A stretch of DNA of 38,894 nt. Origin: Nitratifractor sp. (GTDB lineage Bacteria > Campylobacterota > Campylobacteria > Campylobacterales > Sulfurovaceae). Every line of letters begins with the position of its first letter. Positions within the stretch are counted from its first letter, which is position 1. The DNA lies in assembly GCA_015486995.1 (NCBI GenBank), contig WFQO01000162.1:1-38894 (forward strand), given 5' to 3'. Shown here piece by piece: positions 1 through 8,457 of the stretch. Under the pieces are notes generated by a model. That model was given only the letters and a program-made list of their open reading frames with translations, was not told where the DNA came from and searched no databases. Position numbers and translations under genes: made by a program.

Positions 1-441
1 GTTCACGGCTTCGGCGCCGGAGACTGCTTCCGCCTCTGGGGTTTCTTTCGTCTCGGCAGGAGCTTCCTCCGGCGTCTTTTCGGGAGCGGGTGCTTCGCTT
101 GCCGGGGCGGGTGTTTCCGCTGCGACAGCTTCGGCGGGGCTTTCGGTTTCGACGGGTGCTTCAGCAGCGGGAGCCGTTTCATTCTCCGTCGTGCTTTCGA
201 CCGTTTCCGTAGATTTTTTCTTGACGACTTTGATGCGTCTAGGCTTCTCGGCACCGGGTTTGGGAAGGTCCGCGGGCCACCGGCCCGTCATTACGTAATC
301 CATAAGCATCGCGGCCTGGTCGAGAGTGACGGAACTTCCCGCGACCTTTACGTTGTATCCGAGTTCCTTGGCTTTGGCCAGGACCTCATTGTTCGACATC
401 CCGGCTTCGGCCGCGATCTCCTGGATTTTCACTTTATCCAT
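1..441 (-). CDS. infB: Translation initiation factor IF-2, N-terminal part (cut by window edge)
   Basis: Begins at the ATG on 439-441 and stays open to base 1, giving 147 codons. Residues 2-50 (start MDKVKIQEIAAEAGMS) look like the IF2_N domain, with the VLAKAKELGY helix. From about residue 65 the protein becomes a long stretch rich in Ala, Pro, Glu and Thr, as in the linker of Campylobacterota IF-2; the GTPase domain lies outside the window. IF-2 brings initiator tRNA to the 30S subunit. The start overlaps the end of ylxR by 8 bp, so the two are probably translationally coupled. The ylxR-infB order is conserved in many bacteria. Confidence 0.93.
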   Translation of the reverse strand, partial: MDKVKIQEIAAEAGMSNNEVLAKAKELGYNVKVAGSSVTLDQAAMLMDYVMTGRWPADLPKPGAEKPRRIKVVKKKSTETVESTTENETAPAAEAPVETESPAEAVAAETPAPASEAPAPEKTPEEAPAETKETPEAEAVSGAEAVN

Positions 442-673
442 CGGTGTCTAACTCCTTTATCAGCTTGAGGAAATCCTCTTCTTCTAGTTTAAATCGTTTT
501 GTGATCTGCCTGATCCTCTTCGGGTTTCTTCCGCACTCTCGACAGACGTAGCAACTTCGTCCGCTGCCTGTATAGGCGATCGCTCGGTTTTCGACGAACT
601 GTATTCGGATGAGTGAATGTTGGGATTCTCTGTTTCTGCAGGCAATACACATTCGTATAGGATACTTTTTCAT
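434..673 (-). CDS. ylxR: YlxR family (DUF448) RNA-binding protein
   Basis: 79 residues from the ATG at 671-673. Cysteines C9 and C12 (CIAC) and C41, C44 and C47 (CYVCREC) resemble the zinc-type clusters seen in some YlxR proteins, and the basic stretch at about 50-62 fits nucleic-acid binding. YlxR proteins are small nucleoid/RNA-associated proteins encoded next to infB; their exact role is not settled. A longer in-frame extension exists upstream but lies antisense-free over thrB in another frame, so it is a shadow. The gene starts 21 nt after the thrB stop and runs 8 bp into infB, inside the lpxC-tsaB-thrB-ylxR-infB string. Confidence 0.9.
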   Translation of the reverse strand: MKKYPIRMCIACRNRESQHSLIRIQFVENRAIAYTGSGRSCYVCRECGRNPKRIRQITKRFKLEEEDFLKLIKELDTDG

Positions 674-693
674 AGGGATTATAGCAGAATTCC

Positions 694-1578
694 TCAGGGC
701 TTTCCAATGACGCCTACATTGTCCAGAGTGTGGGTCATGACGCGAAACTGCGGGAAATGTTCTTCCAGCACCTTGTGGAGTTTCAGGGCGTCGTCGGCAT
801 AGGCAAGATTGAAAAAAGTCGACCCGCTGCCGGAGAGTGTACTCATCAACGCCCCGTTTTCCAAGGCGAGTTTCTGAACCTCGAAGAGCTCGGGCATCAT
901 CCGCATTCGGCGCTCCTGGTGGATCTTGTCCTTGGAAGCGATGCGGAGCTGGTCCCAAGATTCGCTCATAAAAAGTGCCGTCATATAGGCGGCCCGGGAG
1001 AGTGAATAAACCATCTCCTCCTTGCTGTACATTTTGGGAAGGACGTGGCGGGAACGGTTGGTAGAGATGGTACGGTTGGGGACGACAAGCACGGCCCGCA
1101 GATAGGAGGGAAGGCGGCGTTTTTTGCTGTAGACCCGATCCCCTTCGATGCAGGCGACATTGAAGCCTCCCATCACCGCGGGGGTAATGTTGTCGGGATG
1201 GTGCTCGTAGCGCAGGGCGAGATTGAGAATCTTGCGTTTGTTGTACTTGAGTCCGGCGGCGAGATGCGCGGCGGTGATGGCCGAGACGATGACCGCCGAG
1301 GAGCTGCCCAGTCCCCGGGAGATGGGAATGCGGTTGGTGAATTCGAAACGAAAACTCTGCTTCGAGCCGTTGCTGAGCCGGCGAAACTGTTCATTGAAGA
1401 TATGGAGGAAGAGGGAATTCTTTTTGATCCGGGGATTCTGGGCACCCTCTCCTTTGGTCGAAAGGCTCAGAAAACGGGAGGGTTTGATGACGATCTCGTT
1501 GCGCAGGTCAATGGCCAGACCGAGGGTGTCAAATCCGGGACCGAGATTGGCACTGGTGGCGGGTACGCTGATCTGCAC
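694..1578 (-). CDS. thrB: Homoserine kinase
   Basis: 294 residues of the GHMP kinase superfamily. The N-terminal MQISVPATSANLGPGFD is typical of ThrB. The ATP-loop motif PISRGLGSSSA lies near residues 85-95 and the C-terminal GHMP motif LSGSGSTFF near 248-256. The enzyme phosphorylates homoserine with ATP on the way to threonine. The length is normal for the family. It lies between tsaB and ylxR-infB, the order I recall in Campylobacter, so it is probably co-transcribed from the lpxC promoter even though the functions differ. Confidence 0.95.
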   Translation of the reverse strand: MQISVPATSANLGPGFDTLGLAIDLRNEIVIKPSRFLSLSTKGEGAQNPRIKKNSLFLHIFNEQFRRLSNGSKQSFRFEFTNRIPISRGLGSSSAVIVSAITAAHLAAGLKYNKRKILNLALRYEHHPDNITPAVMGGFNVACIEGDRVYSKKRRLPSYLRAVLVVPNRTISTNRSRHVLPKMYSKEEMVYSLSRAAYMTALFMSESWDQLRIASKDKIHQERRMRMMPELFEVQKLALENGALMSTLSGSGSTFFNLAYADDALKLHKVLEEHFPQFRVMTHTLDNVGVIGKP

Positions 1579-1593
1579 GGGGGACCTTTGGGT

Positions 1594-2073
1594 TCAGACG
1601 GAGGGAAGGCGGTAATCCGGTTCCCGATCCGACAGGATCTCGAGATGCTTCAAGCTCTCGGGCATTTGAAACTCCTGCGGAATCTTCTCGTCAAATTTTC
1701 GTGTTATTATAGTCTCTTTTTCTTTGACAAAATAGAGCTTGCCCATCGCTTTCAAAGGCTTTCCGCCATTGAGAGCGAAGGCACTGACGGCGGCAAACGG
1801 GATTTTTCTCACCGCTTCAAGCGTCCGCAATGTGATGTAAGTGAGTTTGATCCCCATATAACTGCCCGGTCCGTTGACGTAGAGGACCTGTTTTACCGGA
1901 CTATGCTCCAGAGTATGATTAAGTGTTTCGACGAGGTTTTCGGAGACATATCCTTCGATTTTTCTGCTCTTCAGAAGAGTGCCCTCCACCGAGTAGATCC
2001 CGATTTGCCAGGGAGAAGCGATGGGGTTGAGAAGAAGTATGAGGGGGCTGTTTTCAGGCAAAGCAGCGCTCAT
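1594..2073 (-). CDS. tsaB: TsaB-like protein (tRNA t6A biosynthesis partner)
   Basis: 159 residues from the ATG at 2071-2073; a GTG seven codons upstream (2092-2094) is an alternative. The segment VNGPGSYMGIKLTYI around residues 67-81 matches the GPGSFTGLR region of TsaB/YeaZ proteins. The protein is shorter than E. coli TsaB, as is common in Campylobacterota. TsaB forms the core complex with TsaD for threonylcarbamoylation of tRNA A37. No clear Shine-Dalgarno is seen, and the start lies inside the 3' end of lpxC, so translational coupling is likely. Identity rests on one motif plus gene order. Confidence 0.75.
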   Translation of the reverse strand: MSAALPENSPLILLLNPIASPWQIGIYSVEGTLLKSRKIEGYVSENLVETLNHTLEHSPVKQVLYVNGPGSYMGIKLTYITLRTLEAVRKIPFAAVSAFALNGGKPLKAMGKLYFVKEKETIITRKFDEKIPQEFQMPESLKHLEILSDREPDYRLPSV

Positions 2074-2938
2074 AGTAGGAAAGTCGGGCCGCACCGAGAC
2101 TGAGAATCTCGTAATTGGCCGATTCGGCGAAGAGAGCCTGCGTCAGTTGATGGTTGAGGTCGTGGCTTCCGGCAAAGGAGCGGTACCGGCCGACCAGATT
2201 ATATCCGGCGACCTTCATATCTCCCATCGCGTCGAGGATCTTATGGCGGACAAACTCGTCGGGATAGCGCAGCCCTTCGGGGTTGAGGACTCGCTGATCG
2301 TCGAGGCCGATGGCGTTGTCGAGGCTGGCACCCATCGCGAGATTCCGGCTTTGGAGATACTGAATGTCCCGGGCGAAACCGAAAGTACGGGCGCGAGCGA
2401 TCTCCTCGGTATAACGGCGGCGGGTAAAATCGAAGCGGTAGTGCTGACGCCCGATGGCGGGATGGTCGAAATCGATGGTGAAATCGAACATCGCCCCCTC
2501 GAAAGGTTCGAGGCGGACAAATTTCTCTCCGTCACGAACTTCCACGGGCCGTTTGATGCGCAGAAGCCGCTTAGGTTGACGCAGCTTTTGGATCCCGGCC
2601 TCCTCAAGCAGGAGGCAAAAAGAGACGGCGCTGCCGTCCATGATCGGCATTTCGTTGCCTTCGAGGATGACGCGAAGGTTGTCAATCCCGTAGGCATAGA
2701 GGGCGGAAAGAAAATGTTCGATGGTAGAGATGTAGCCATCGGGATCTCCGATGACGGTCGCCATACGTGTGTCGATGACCGCGTCGACGCTCAAGGGAAT
2801 GCTTCGACCCAGATCGCTGCGGTAGAAGATGATGCCGCTGTCGTCGTCGAGGGGTTCGATTCGCAGGCGGACCGATTCCCCTTTGTGTAGGCCGATACCC
2901 ACGACCTCAACCGGGCGCGCGATGGTGCGTTGATACAT
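2054..2938 (-). CDS. lpxC: UDP-3-O-acyl-N-acetylglucosamine deacetylase
   Basis: 294 residues. The start MYQRTIARPVEVVGIGLHKG at 2936-2938 has an AAGG ribosome-binding site, and a promoter lies just upstream. A frame-open extension to 2998 would run through that promoter and is rejected. Zinc and catalytic motifs are visible: STIEHFLSAL (H75), MDGSA (about 100-104) and RHKILDAMGD (His and Asp zinc ligands). LpxC is the committed step of lipid A synthesis, so the cell makes LPS or lipooligosaccharide. It is the first gene of the string that runs to infB. Confidence 0.96.
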   Translation of the reverse strand: MYQRTIARPVEVVGIGLHKGESVRLRIEPLDDDSGIIFYRSDLGRSIPLSVDAVIDTRMATVIGDPDGYISTIEHFLSALYAYGIDNLRVILEGNEMPIMDGSAVSFCLLLEEAGIQKLRQPKRLLRIKRPVEVRDGEKFVRLEPFEGAMFDFTIDFDHPAIGRQHYRFDFTRRRYTEEIARARTFGFARDIQYLQSRNLAMGASLDNAIGLDDQRVLNPEGLRYPDEFVRHKILDAMGDMKVAGYNLVGRYRSFAGSHDLNHQLTQALFAESANYEILSLGAARLSYYERCFA

Positions 2939-2966
2939 TGTAATGCCTTTTGAGCGTACTTGACTT

Positions 2967-2972
2967 ATTATA
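2967..2972 (-). promoter_or_regulatory. -10 element of the lpxC promoter
   Basis: A perfect TATAAT on the minus strand, 29 nt before the lpxC start and between the M23 peptidase stop and lpxC. The upstream region is T-rich without a clear -35, as expected for Campylobacterota housekeeping promoters. Confidence 0.6.
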
Positions 2973-3020
2973 ACGAATTCTAAACAAAAAGCCAACAAGG
3001 CTCAAGGACAATCGATTGTT

Positions 3021-4439
3021 TCATCGTGAGCTCTTCTGGCTGGCGATGATCCGGTCGGCCCGTTTGAAAACTTGATCGATATGGCTTTTGATCCAGTTGG
3101 CTTTCATCCAATCCATCGGAAGCACTTCCGTCCCCTGGACAAGCATCCCGAAATGGAGATGATCCCCCAGGGCCAGACCGGTTTTGCCGGTCTTGGCGAT
3201 CACTTCGCCGGCGCGGACCTTGTCGCCTTTGGCGACGAGCAGCGACGAGCAGTGCCCGTAGAGGGTGTAGAGGCCGAAGCCGTGGTCGATGATCGGCATA
3301 TTGCCGTAGATTCCGTTGTAGGAGGCGAAGACGACGGTCCCGGGATTGGAGCTGAAAATGGGGGCGTTTCGGGTACTGGCGAGGTCGTAGCCCATATGGT
3401 AGGATCGGGAGACCTCCACATTGCGATCTTTGTAGTAATAGTGCCGTTCGGTACCGAAGTCAGCGACACGTTTGGCGTGCTTGAGCGGATAAAAGGCCCG
3501 CAGCTTCCAATGGGAGAAATCGACCGGAGTGACTTTGGAACTGTAGCGATGGATCAGTGCTTCGTTCCTTTTACGCAGATCTTCGTTGACTGCTTTGAAA
3601 CGCTTGAGAGGATCGTGGATCTTGGCGATTTCGGGAAATTGCGAAGCAATCTCGGCGATTTTCCCGTTGAGGAAGCGGTCGCTGAGTTGGATCCAGGATT
3701 GACGGTATTTGCGGTTGATCGTCTCGAAGGGGACCCGTAGGACGCTGCGGTTACCCGCCAGGTCTTCGGCGATGATTTCCGCCTGAAATCCAGGCTGGCG
3801 GAAGGGCCAGGCGAGGAGAGTGGCGTAGGTCCCCTTTGCGGTGTAGGGGATCGCTTTCCACTCCCGCCCCCCGGCGCGCAGTACGACGCTTTTGAGGTGA
3901 GAATCCCGGGCTTGGAAAATGACCAGGGCACTGCCTCCTCGGACGATGCTCGGGCTCTGGGCCAGGACACCGAGGGCCGGAGGGGTCCGGTCGACGAGAA
4001 TCTTGGATTCGGCGTGGGCCCGGTTGCCTTTGCCGAAATTCCAGAGGCTTCGGTCCGCCACATCCACCTGCAGGATCCAGGGGGCGCGTTTGGGGTCGAG
4101 TTCGATCTTTTCGGAAATGGTAACGGGGATTTTGGCCTCTTTCAACCCCTCGACGAACGTGCCCGAGGCGAGGAGAATGCGTTTGACCCCGTCGGTGAGG
4201 AAGACCCGGTAACTTCCCAGCCCCTGGTTGTCCGCGACCCGGATACCGATCGGTTTTTTGGGATTCCAGTAGCGGGTGGCGGGGAGCTCCACGGTGGGGG
4301 CGATGCGTTCGAATTTGGGAGAGAACCAGACGTATCCGGCGGCCCCTCCGGCGATCAGCAAAAAGAGCAACAGGAGGATCCATCCACCGCCTCCCCGGCG
4401 TCGGCGCCGGGAACCGTAGTAGTTTTTTCTTCGTCTCAT
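3021..4439 (-). CDS. Membrane-anchored M23 family peptidoglycan peptidase
   Basis: 472 residues. A very basic N-terminus (RRRK..RRRRR) is followed by one membrane helix at 20-38, giving a signal-anchor topology with the rest in the periplasm. Residues 45-330 form an Ig-like/linker region. The C-terminal peptidase domain carries the zinc motifs H348-x3-D352 and HLH at 427-429, plus H396 in LYGHC. Such enzymes cut peptide crosslinks in peptidoglycan and shape the cell in Campylobacter and Helicobacter. The start overlaps the stop of the DHH gene (ATGA at 4436-4439). It lies next to lpxC, as I recall in C. jejuni. All catalytic ligands appear intact. Confidence 0.9.
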   Translation of the reverse strand: MRRRKNYYGSRRRRRGGGGWILLLLFLLIAGGAAGYVWFSPKFERIAPTVELPATRYWNPKKPIGIRVADNQGLGSYRVFLTDGVKRILLASGTFVEGLKEAKIPVTISEKIELDPKRAPWILQVDVADRSLWNFGKGNRAHAESKILVDRTPPALGVLAQSPSIVRGGSALVIFQARDSHLKSVVLRAGGREWKAIPYTAKGTYATLLAWPFRQPGFQAEIIAEDLAGNRSVLRVPFETINRKYRQSWIQLSDRFLNGKIAEIASQFPEIAKIHDPLKRFKAVNEDLRKRNEALIHRYSSKVTPVDFSHWKLRAFYPLKHAKRVADFGTERHYYYKDRNVEVSRSYHMGYDLASTRNAPIFSSNPGTVVFASYNGIYGNMPIIDHGFGLYTLYGHCSSLLVAKGDKVRAGEVIAKTGKTGLALGDHLHFGMLVQGTEVLPMDWMKANWIKSHIDQVFKRADRIIASQKSSR

Positions 4440-5419
4440 TGTTTTGTCAATACTCCTTCCTTTTCGATACGGTGCAAAAGGGCTTTGATCAAGGCATCGC
4501 TGTCAGAGTCCGGAACCTCGAAGCCCACGGCTTCCCGATGACCGCCTCCGCCGAAAGCCTCGGCCACGGGAAGCAGATTGATTCCTTTGGAGCGTAGAGA
4601 GACTTTGATCTCGTTTTTCATTTCGACCACCAAGGCCGCCACTTCCACCGTCACCAGAGAACGGGCATAGTCGACCACTCCATCCAGGTCGCTGACTGTC
4701 GCCCCCGTTGCGGCGAGATCCTCCCGGCTGATTCGCATGATCGCCACCCGGGCATCCGCATAGAGCCGCAAAGATTCCAGCGCTTTGCCCAGGATACGCA
4801 GTGAAGCCAGAGAACGCCTCTGAAGCATCATCTGCGCGATAGTGGCCGGATCGGCTCCCCGTTCGATCAACGATCGGGCGAGGACGAAGGTCTCCGCCGT
4901 GACGTTGGAAGTGGTGAAGTGGCGGGTGTCGGAGATCAGCGCGGCGTAGAAGGCTTCGGCGCTCTCTTTTCTGACGGGAAGCCACCCCTCGAAGAGTCGA
5001 TACGCCACTTCCGAAGTACTCACGGCAGTGGGGTCGACGACGTTGAGGGTTCCGAAACGGCTGTTGCTGACGTGATGATCCAGATTGACGATCGTTCGCT
5101 CTTCCAGCCCCTCGAAGCCCAGTCGATCGAGACTGCCGCAGTCGCAGCTGACGATCAGGGAATCTTCGTAATCCATCTTCCACTTGATCTTTTTATACCC
5201 TTCGAGAAAATCGAGGGTTCGGGGGATTTCCCGGCTGGCGTTGGCGATTTCGACTCGCTTGCCCAGGCTTTTGAGCAGATGGTAGACACCGAGAGAGCTT
5301 CCGACGGCATCGGGATCAGGACGAATGTGGGAAAGGACGGTGACCGAGGGGAAGTGCTCCAGAAGCTGCCGAAATTTCCGCCGTGCCTCCTCCCAATCGA
5401 CGTGGGAAAGGGAACTCAT
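4436..5419 (-). CDS. DHH/DHHA1 family phosphoesterase (NrnA-like)
   Basis: 327 residues from the ATG at 5417-5419, which overlaps the nadC stop by ATGA; a longer frame upstream lies within nadC and is rejected. N-terminal DHH domain: SHIRPDPDAVGS (H31, D35, D37), SCDCGSLDR and LDHHVSNSRFG. The C-terminal DHHA1 domain has the GGGGHREAVGF motif near residue 300. Family members degrade nanoRNA, pAp or cyclic-dinucleotide products with Mn2+; which substrate applies here cannot be told from sequence alone. It sits between nadC and the M23 gene in one tight operon. Confidence 0.87.
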   Translation of the reverse strand: MSSLSHVDWEEARRKFRQLLEHFPSVTVLSHIRPDPDAVGSSLGVYHLLKSLGKRVEIANASREIPRTLDFLEGYKKIKWKMDYEDSLIVSCDCGSLDRLGFEGLEERTIVNLDHHVSNSRFGTLNVVDPTAVSTSEVAYRLFEGWLPVRKESAEAFYAALISDTRHFTTSNVTAETFVLARSLIERGADPATIAQMMLQRRSLASLRILGKALESLRLYADARVAIMRISREDLAATGATVSDLDGVVDYARSLVTVEVAALVVEMKNEIKVSLRSKGINLLPVAEAFGGGGHREAVGFEVPDSDSDALIKALLHRIEKEGVLTKQ

Positions 5420-6252
5420 CCCTCCACCCGCATAGAGAGGTCGGGCCAAGTCGCCTGATGAATCACGCTGCCGGAGCTGATCGCATCGATCCCCGTGGCG
5501 GCGATCGCTTCGATGGTCTCCAGGGTGACGTTGCCGCTGGCTTCCATCAGGATGTGGGGATAGCGGGCGTTGCGAAACTCCACCGCTTTGCGAATCGTCT
5601 CGGGAGGCATATTGTCGCACATCACGATGTCGGCGCCCACGGCCATCGCCCGTTCCACCATTGCCAGGTCTTCGCACTCGATCTCGATCTTGGCGGTGAA
5701 GGGGATTTTGCGCCGGACCTCTTTCATAAAGCGTTCCAAATCGTCGAGGGTCCGCAGGTGGGTATCTTTAAGCATCAGGCAGTCGTCGAGCCCCATCCGG
5801 TGGTTCTGCCCTCCGCCGCAGCGTACGGCGTATTTCTCGAAAGCCCGCAGACCCGGGCGGGTTTTGCGGGTATCGAGGAGCACGCAGTCGTAGGGGGTGA
5901 GTTTCTCGACGTAACGGGCTGTCAACGTAGCGATCCCGCTGGCGTGCAGAGCGAAATCGAGGATCGAACGCTCCAAAGAGAGCAAATCTCTCGACGCGCC
6001 CCGGACCTCCAGAAGCCGGTCGCCGGGGGCGAAGGTTTCGCCGTCGTCGATTGTCCACACCAGTTCGATGTCGTAGAGAGCTTCCACGGCGTCGATGTAC
6101 TCCCGTCCGGCAAAAACCCCGTGGCTTTTGGCGACGATGACCGCCTGCACAGGGCGGGAGTCGGCGATCCTGGCGAAGAGATCTCCGCGCCCCAGATCCT
6201 CTTCGACGGCGTTACGGACGAAGGCTTCGATCAGACGCTGGGCGACTCTCAT
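5416..6252 (-). CDS. nadC: Nicotinate-nucleotide pyrophosphorylase (carboxylating)
   Basis: 278 residues from the ATG at 6250-6252, overlapping the nadA stop (ATGA). Motifs: DTRKTRPGLRAFEKYAV and GGGQNHRMGL (substrate-binding Arg, Lys and His), then EIECED and the barrel-end GIDAISSGS. It converts quinolinate and PRPP to nicotinate mononucleotide. The nadA-nadC pair gives de novo NAD synthesis from aspartate (nadB is not in this window). A longer open frame to 6399 is antisense-free shadow inside nadA. Confidence 0.96.
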   Translation of the reverse strand: MRVAQRLIEAFVRNAVEEDLGRGDLFARIADSRPVQAVIVAKSHGVFAGREYIDAVEALYDIELVWTIDDGETFAPGDRLLEVRGASRDLLSLERSILDFALHASGIATLTARYVEKLTPYDCVLLDTRKTRPGLRAFEKYAVRCGGGQNHRMGLDDCLMLKDTHLRTLDDLERFMKEVRRKIPFTAKIEIECEDLAMVERAMAVGADIVMCDNMPPETIRKAVEFRNARYPHILMEASGNVTLETIEAIAATGIDAISSGSVIHQATWPDLSMRVEG

Positions 6253-7244
6253 TTGACCTCCAGCATCCGCTCGAGGGCCAGGCGGGCATAGTGCACCGTC
6301 TCGTCGTCGACGAAAATTTCGTTGATGGGCTTGCCCTCTTCGATCGATTTGAGGGTGAGGTAGAGATCTTCCAGGGTCGTCTCGTTCATCGTGGGGCACT
6401 CGGGCTTGGTGGAGGAGAGGACATAGGTGTTCTTTTTCCGCATCCGGTGGACCAGGTTGTATTCGGTACCTACCGCCACTTTCTGTTCCGGATCAAGTTC
6501 ATTCACATACTTGATCAGCTGGGAGGTGGAGCCTACGAAATCGGCCACCGCCACCACCTTGGGGTCGCACTCGGGATGCACGGCGATCTTGATGTCGGGA
6601 TAGCGGCGGCGGTAGAACTCCACGTCATCCACGGTAAAGAGCTGATGCACGGAGCAAAAGCCGTTGAAGCAGAGGACGTCGGCCTCTTTGGGATTGCAGC
6701 CCTCTTCACCGACAACGCAGGATTTGAGCCCCATCATGTTGGCCACGTTCTGCCCCAGGCAGCGATCGGGGACGAAGAGGATCTTTTTGCCGCTCTCCAA
6801 TCCTTTTTCGATGATCTTGACGGCGTTGGAGCTGGTGCAGACCATTCCTCCCATCTTCCCGACTTTGGCTTTGACGGTGGCGTCGGAGTTGATGTAGGTG
6901 ATCGGCAGGAGATCCTCCCGGCTCACCCCGCCCTTTTCGATCGCTTCAACCGTGTCGTCGTAGTAGCTGCCGTCGATCATCCGCGCCATGGCGCAGCAGG
7001 CGATCTTGGGCATCAGGACCCGCTTTTCGGGGGCGATCACTTTGACGCTCTGCCCCATGAAGCCTACGCCGCAAAAGACCACCCAGGGGTTTGCGTCGGC
7101 TTTGCATTTGCGGGCCAACTCCAGGCTGTCGCCGGTGATGTCGGCCATTTCGAAGACTTCGTCCCGCTGATAGTAGTGCCCGACGACGGTGACGTCCAAT
7201 TCCTTTTTGAGGCGCTCGATCTCGGCGCGATAATCGATACTCAT
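6249..7244 (-). CDS. nadA: Quinolinate synthase A (4Fe-4S enzyme)
   Basis: 331 residues, start MSIDYRAEIERLKKEL at 7244 with a GGAAGGAT ribosome-binding site. Contains VVGHYYQRDEVFEMAD, CGVGFMGQSVKVI, PKIACCAMA, FVPDRCLGQNVA, HPECDP and TKPECPTMNE, which include the conserved cysteines that hold the [4Fe-4S] cluster. It condenses iminoaspartate with dihydroxyacetone phosphate to quinolinate. First gene of the nadA-nadC-DHH-M23 operon, preceded by its own promoter. Confidence 0.96.
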   Translation of the reverse strand: MSIDYRAEIERLKKELDVTVVGHYYQRDEVFEMADITGDSLELARKCKADANPWVVFCGVGFMGQSVKVIAPEKRVLMPKIACCAMARMIDGSYYDDTVEAIEKGGVSREDLLPITYINSDATVKAKVGKMGGMVCTSSNAVKIIEKGLESGKKILFVPDRCLGQNVANMMGLKSCVVGEEGCNPKEADVLCFNGFCSVHQLFTVDDVEFYRRRYPDIKIAVHPECDPKVVAVADFVGSTSQLIKYVNELDPEQKVAVGTEYNLVHRMRKKNTYVLSSTKPECPTMNETTLEDLYLTLKSIEEGKPINEIFVDDETVHYARLALERMLEVK

Positions 7245-7272
7245 TGCTTGGATCCTTCCGGAAAATTTCTGA

Positions 7273-7278
7273 ATTATA
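7273..7278 (-). promoter_or_regulatory. -10 element of the nadA operon promoter
   Basis: TATAAT on the minus strand, preceded by GTG, 28 nt before the nadA start. The remaining 7280-7445 intergenic sequence shows no gene or repeat that I can support. Confidence 0.55.
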
Positions 7279-7448
7279 CACTATTGGGAGAGGTGGGAAG
7301 GTCTTTGGGCTGTGATGACTCCCCCCTGGAATTTAGACAATGAGGATGGGAAAATAAGCTCCGCTATAACGATGAAATCGGAGTCTTCAGCTTCGAAGCG
7401 GCAAGTCGACAAAGATGCCGCACCTGGGTAGCACGGTATACATTTCGA

Positions 7449-7454
7449 TAAAAT
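7449..7454 (+). promoter_or_regulatory. Possible -10 element of the plsY-folB promoter
   Basis: TAAAAT within GATAAAAT, 36 nt upstream of the plsY ATG. It is the best -10 candidate in the short stretch before plsY; no convincing -35. Confidence 0.4.
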
Positions 7455-7490
7455 ACAGGCCATTTATTAAAGTAAAAAGGCAATTTACCT

Positions 7491-8120
7491 ATGGAATTAC
7501 TCGGAAATCTGAACATTCAACTCTATCTGGCCGCCTACCTCATCGCCGGCATCCCCTTCGGATATCTTTTGGCCAAGATCTTTGCCGGAGTGGACATCAA
7601 GCAGGAGGGCAGCGGCAACATCGGGGCCACCAACGTCCTGCGGGTCCTCAAGCAAAAAAACCCTTCTCTGGCCAAAAAGCTGGGGGCGGCGACGCTCTTC
7701 CTCGACGCGATCAAGGGGATCGTCGTCCTCCTCATCGCCAAAATGGCGGGCGCCGAGCCTCAGACCCTCTGGACCGTCGCCGTCCTGGCAGTCTGGGGGC
7801 ACTGCTTCAGCATTTTCCTCAACTTCGAAGGGGGCAAAGGGATAGCCACGGGCTTCGGGGTCCTGCTCTTTCTGCTGCCGATCCCCACGCTGATCGCCCT
7901 GGCTGCCTGGGCGATCGCCGCCAAGACGATCAAGATCTCTTCTCTTGCTTCCCTGATCGCCCTGGCGACACTTCTGATCGCCAGTTATATTATTTATCCC
8001 GAGGGGATCCCCGGCATCGGTACCCACGCGCCGATCTGGATCATCGCCGTGACGGTTTTCTATAAGCATATCCCCAATCTCGTCCGCCTGTTCCGCAAAG
8101 AGGAAGCTCCCGTCGCATGA
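7491..8120 (+). CDS. plsY: Glycerol-3-phosphate acyltransferase PlsY
   Basis: 209 residues with about five membrane helices. The three PlsY motifs are visible: QEGSGNIGATNVLR near 37-50 (acyl-phosphate/G3P site), LDAIKG near 67-72 and FEGGKGIATGFG near 113-124. It transfers acyl groups from acyl-phosphate to glycerol-3-phosphate, the first step of phospholipid synthesis. An AAAAAGG ribosome-binding site lies 11 nt before the ATG. It overlaps folB by ATGA, giving a two-gene operon. Confidence 0.96.
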   Translation: MELLGNLNIQLYLAAYLIAGIPFGYLLAKIFAGVDIKQEGSGNIGATNVLRVLKQKNPSLAKKLGAATLFLDAIKGIVVLLIAKMAGAEPQTLWTVAVLAVWGHCFSIFLNFEGGKGIATGFGVLLFLLPIPTLIALAAWAIAAKTIKISSLASLIALATLLIASYIIYPEGIPGIGTHAPIWIIAVTVFYKHIPNLVRLFRKEEAPVA

Positions 8121-8452
8121 GGATCGAGATCCGTTCCCTGCAGATCGACGCGGTTATCGGAATCCTTCCCGAGGAGCGGGAAGCTCCTCAGCGCATCGTC
8201 GCCGACCTGTGGGCCGAGTACCGCTACGAAGCGGGCGACTACCTCGACTACGCCGCCGTGGCCGAAACGATCCGCCACCACCTCGTCAAGGAAAAATTCG
8301 GCCTCCTCGAAGAGGCGCTCCTTTCTCTGAAAGAGCGTATCTTCGACGAGTATCCTCTCATCGAAAGACTCGAACTCCGCCTCGAAAAACCGGAGATCCT
8401 CGAGCATTGCCGCGTCGCCGTCAGTGAGCGCTGGAGCCGTATCGATTTTTGA
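8117..8452 (+). CDS. folB: Dihydroneopterin aldolase
   Basis: 111 residues, starting on the ATGA overlap with plsY. The N-terminal MRIEIRSLQIDAVIGILPEE is the FolB signature with the catalytic-region glutamates, and DYAAVAETIRHHL and LIERLELRLEKPEIL follow the fold. It converts dihydroneopterin to 6-hydroxymethyl-dihydropterin in folate synthesis. Divergent from E. coli FolB but of normal length. Ends 5 nt before the converging heme-protein gene. Confidence 0.85.
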   Translation: MRIEIRSLQIDAVIGILPEEREAPQRIVADLWAEYRYEAGDYLDYAAVAETIRHHLVKEKFGLLEEALLSLKERIFDEYPLIERLELRLEKPEILEHCRVAVSERWSRIDF

Positions 8453-8457
8453 AACAT

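Noticed and set aside
434-958. A 174-codon version of the ylxR gene starting inside thrB
   Set aside because: The upstream part is thrB read in another frame; YlxR begins at MKKYPIRMCIACR and the normal length is about 80-90 residues.
1045-2103. Long open frame on plus opposite thrB and tsaB, and similar long antisense frames (for example 6291-7343, 22817-23851, 24099-25595, 33017-33916)
   Set aside because: High GC leaves long antisense frames. Their products are low-complexity, without domains or ribosome-binding sites, and they lie exactly opposite clear genes.
2939-2998. Upstream extension of lpxC by 20 residues
   Set aside because: The extension would be translated from within the promoter; the -10 TATAAT at 2967-2972 and the ribosome-binding site support the start at 2938.
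7280-7445. Possible RNA gene in the nadA-plsY gap
   Set aside because: No tRNA-like fold, no stable stem-loops and no second promoter seen.
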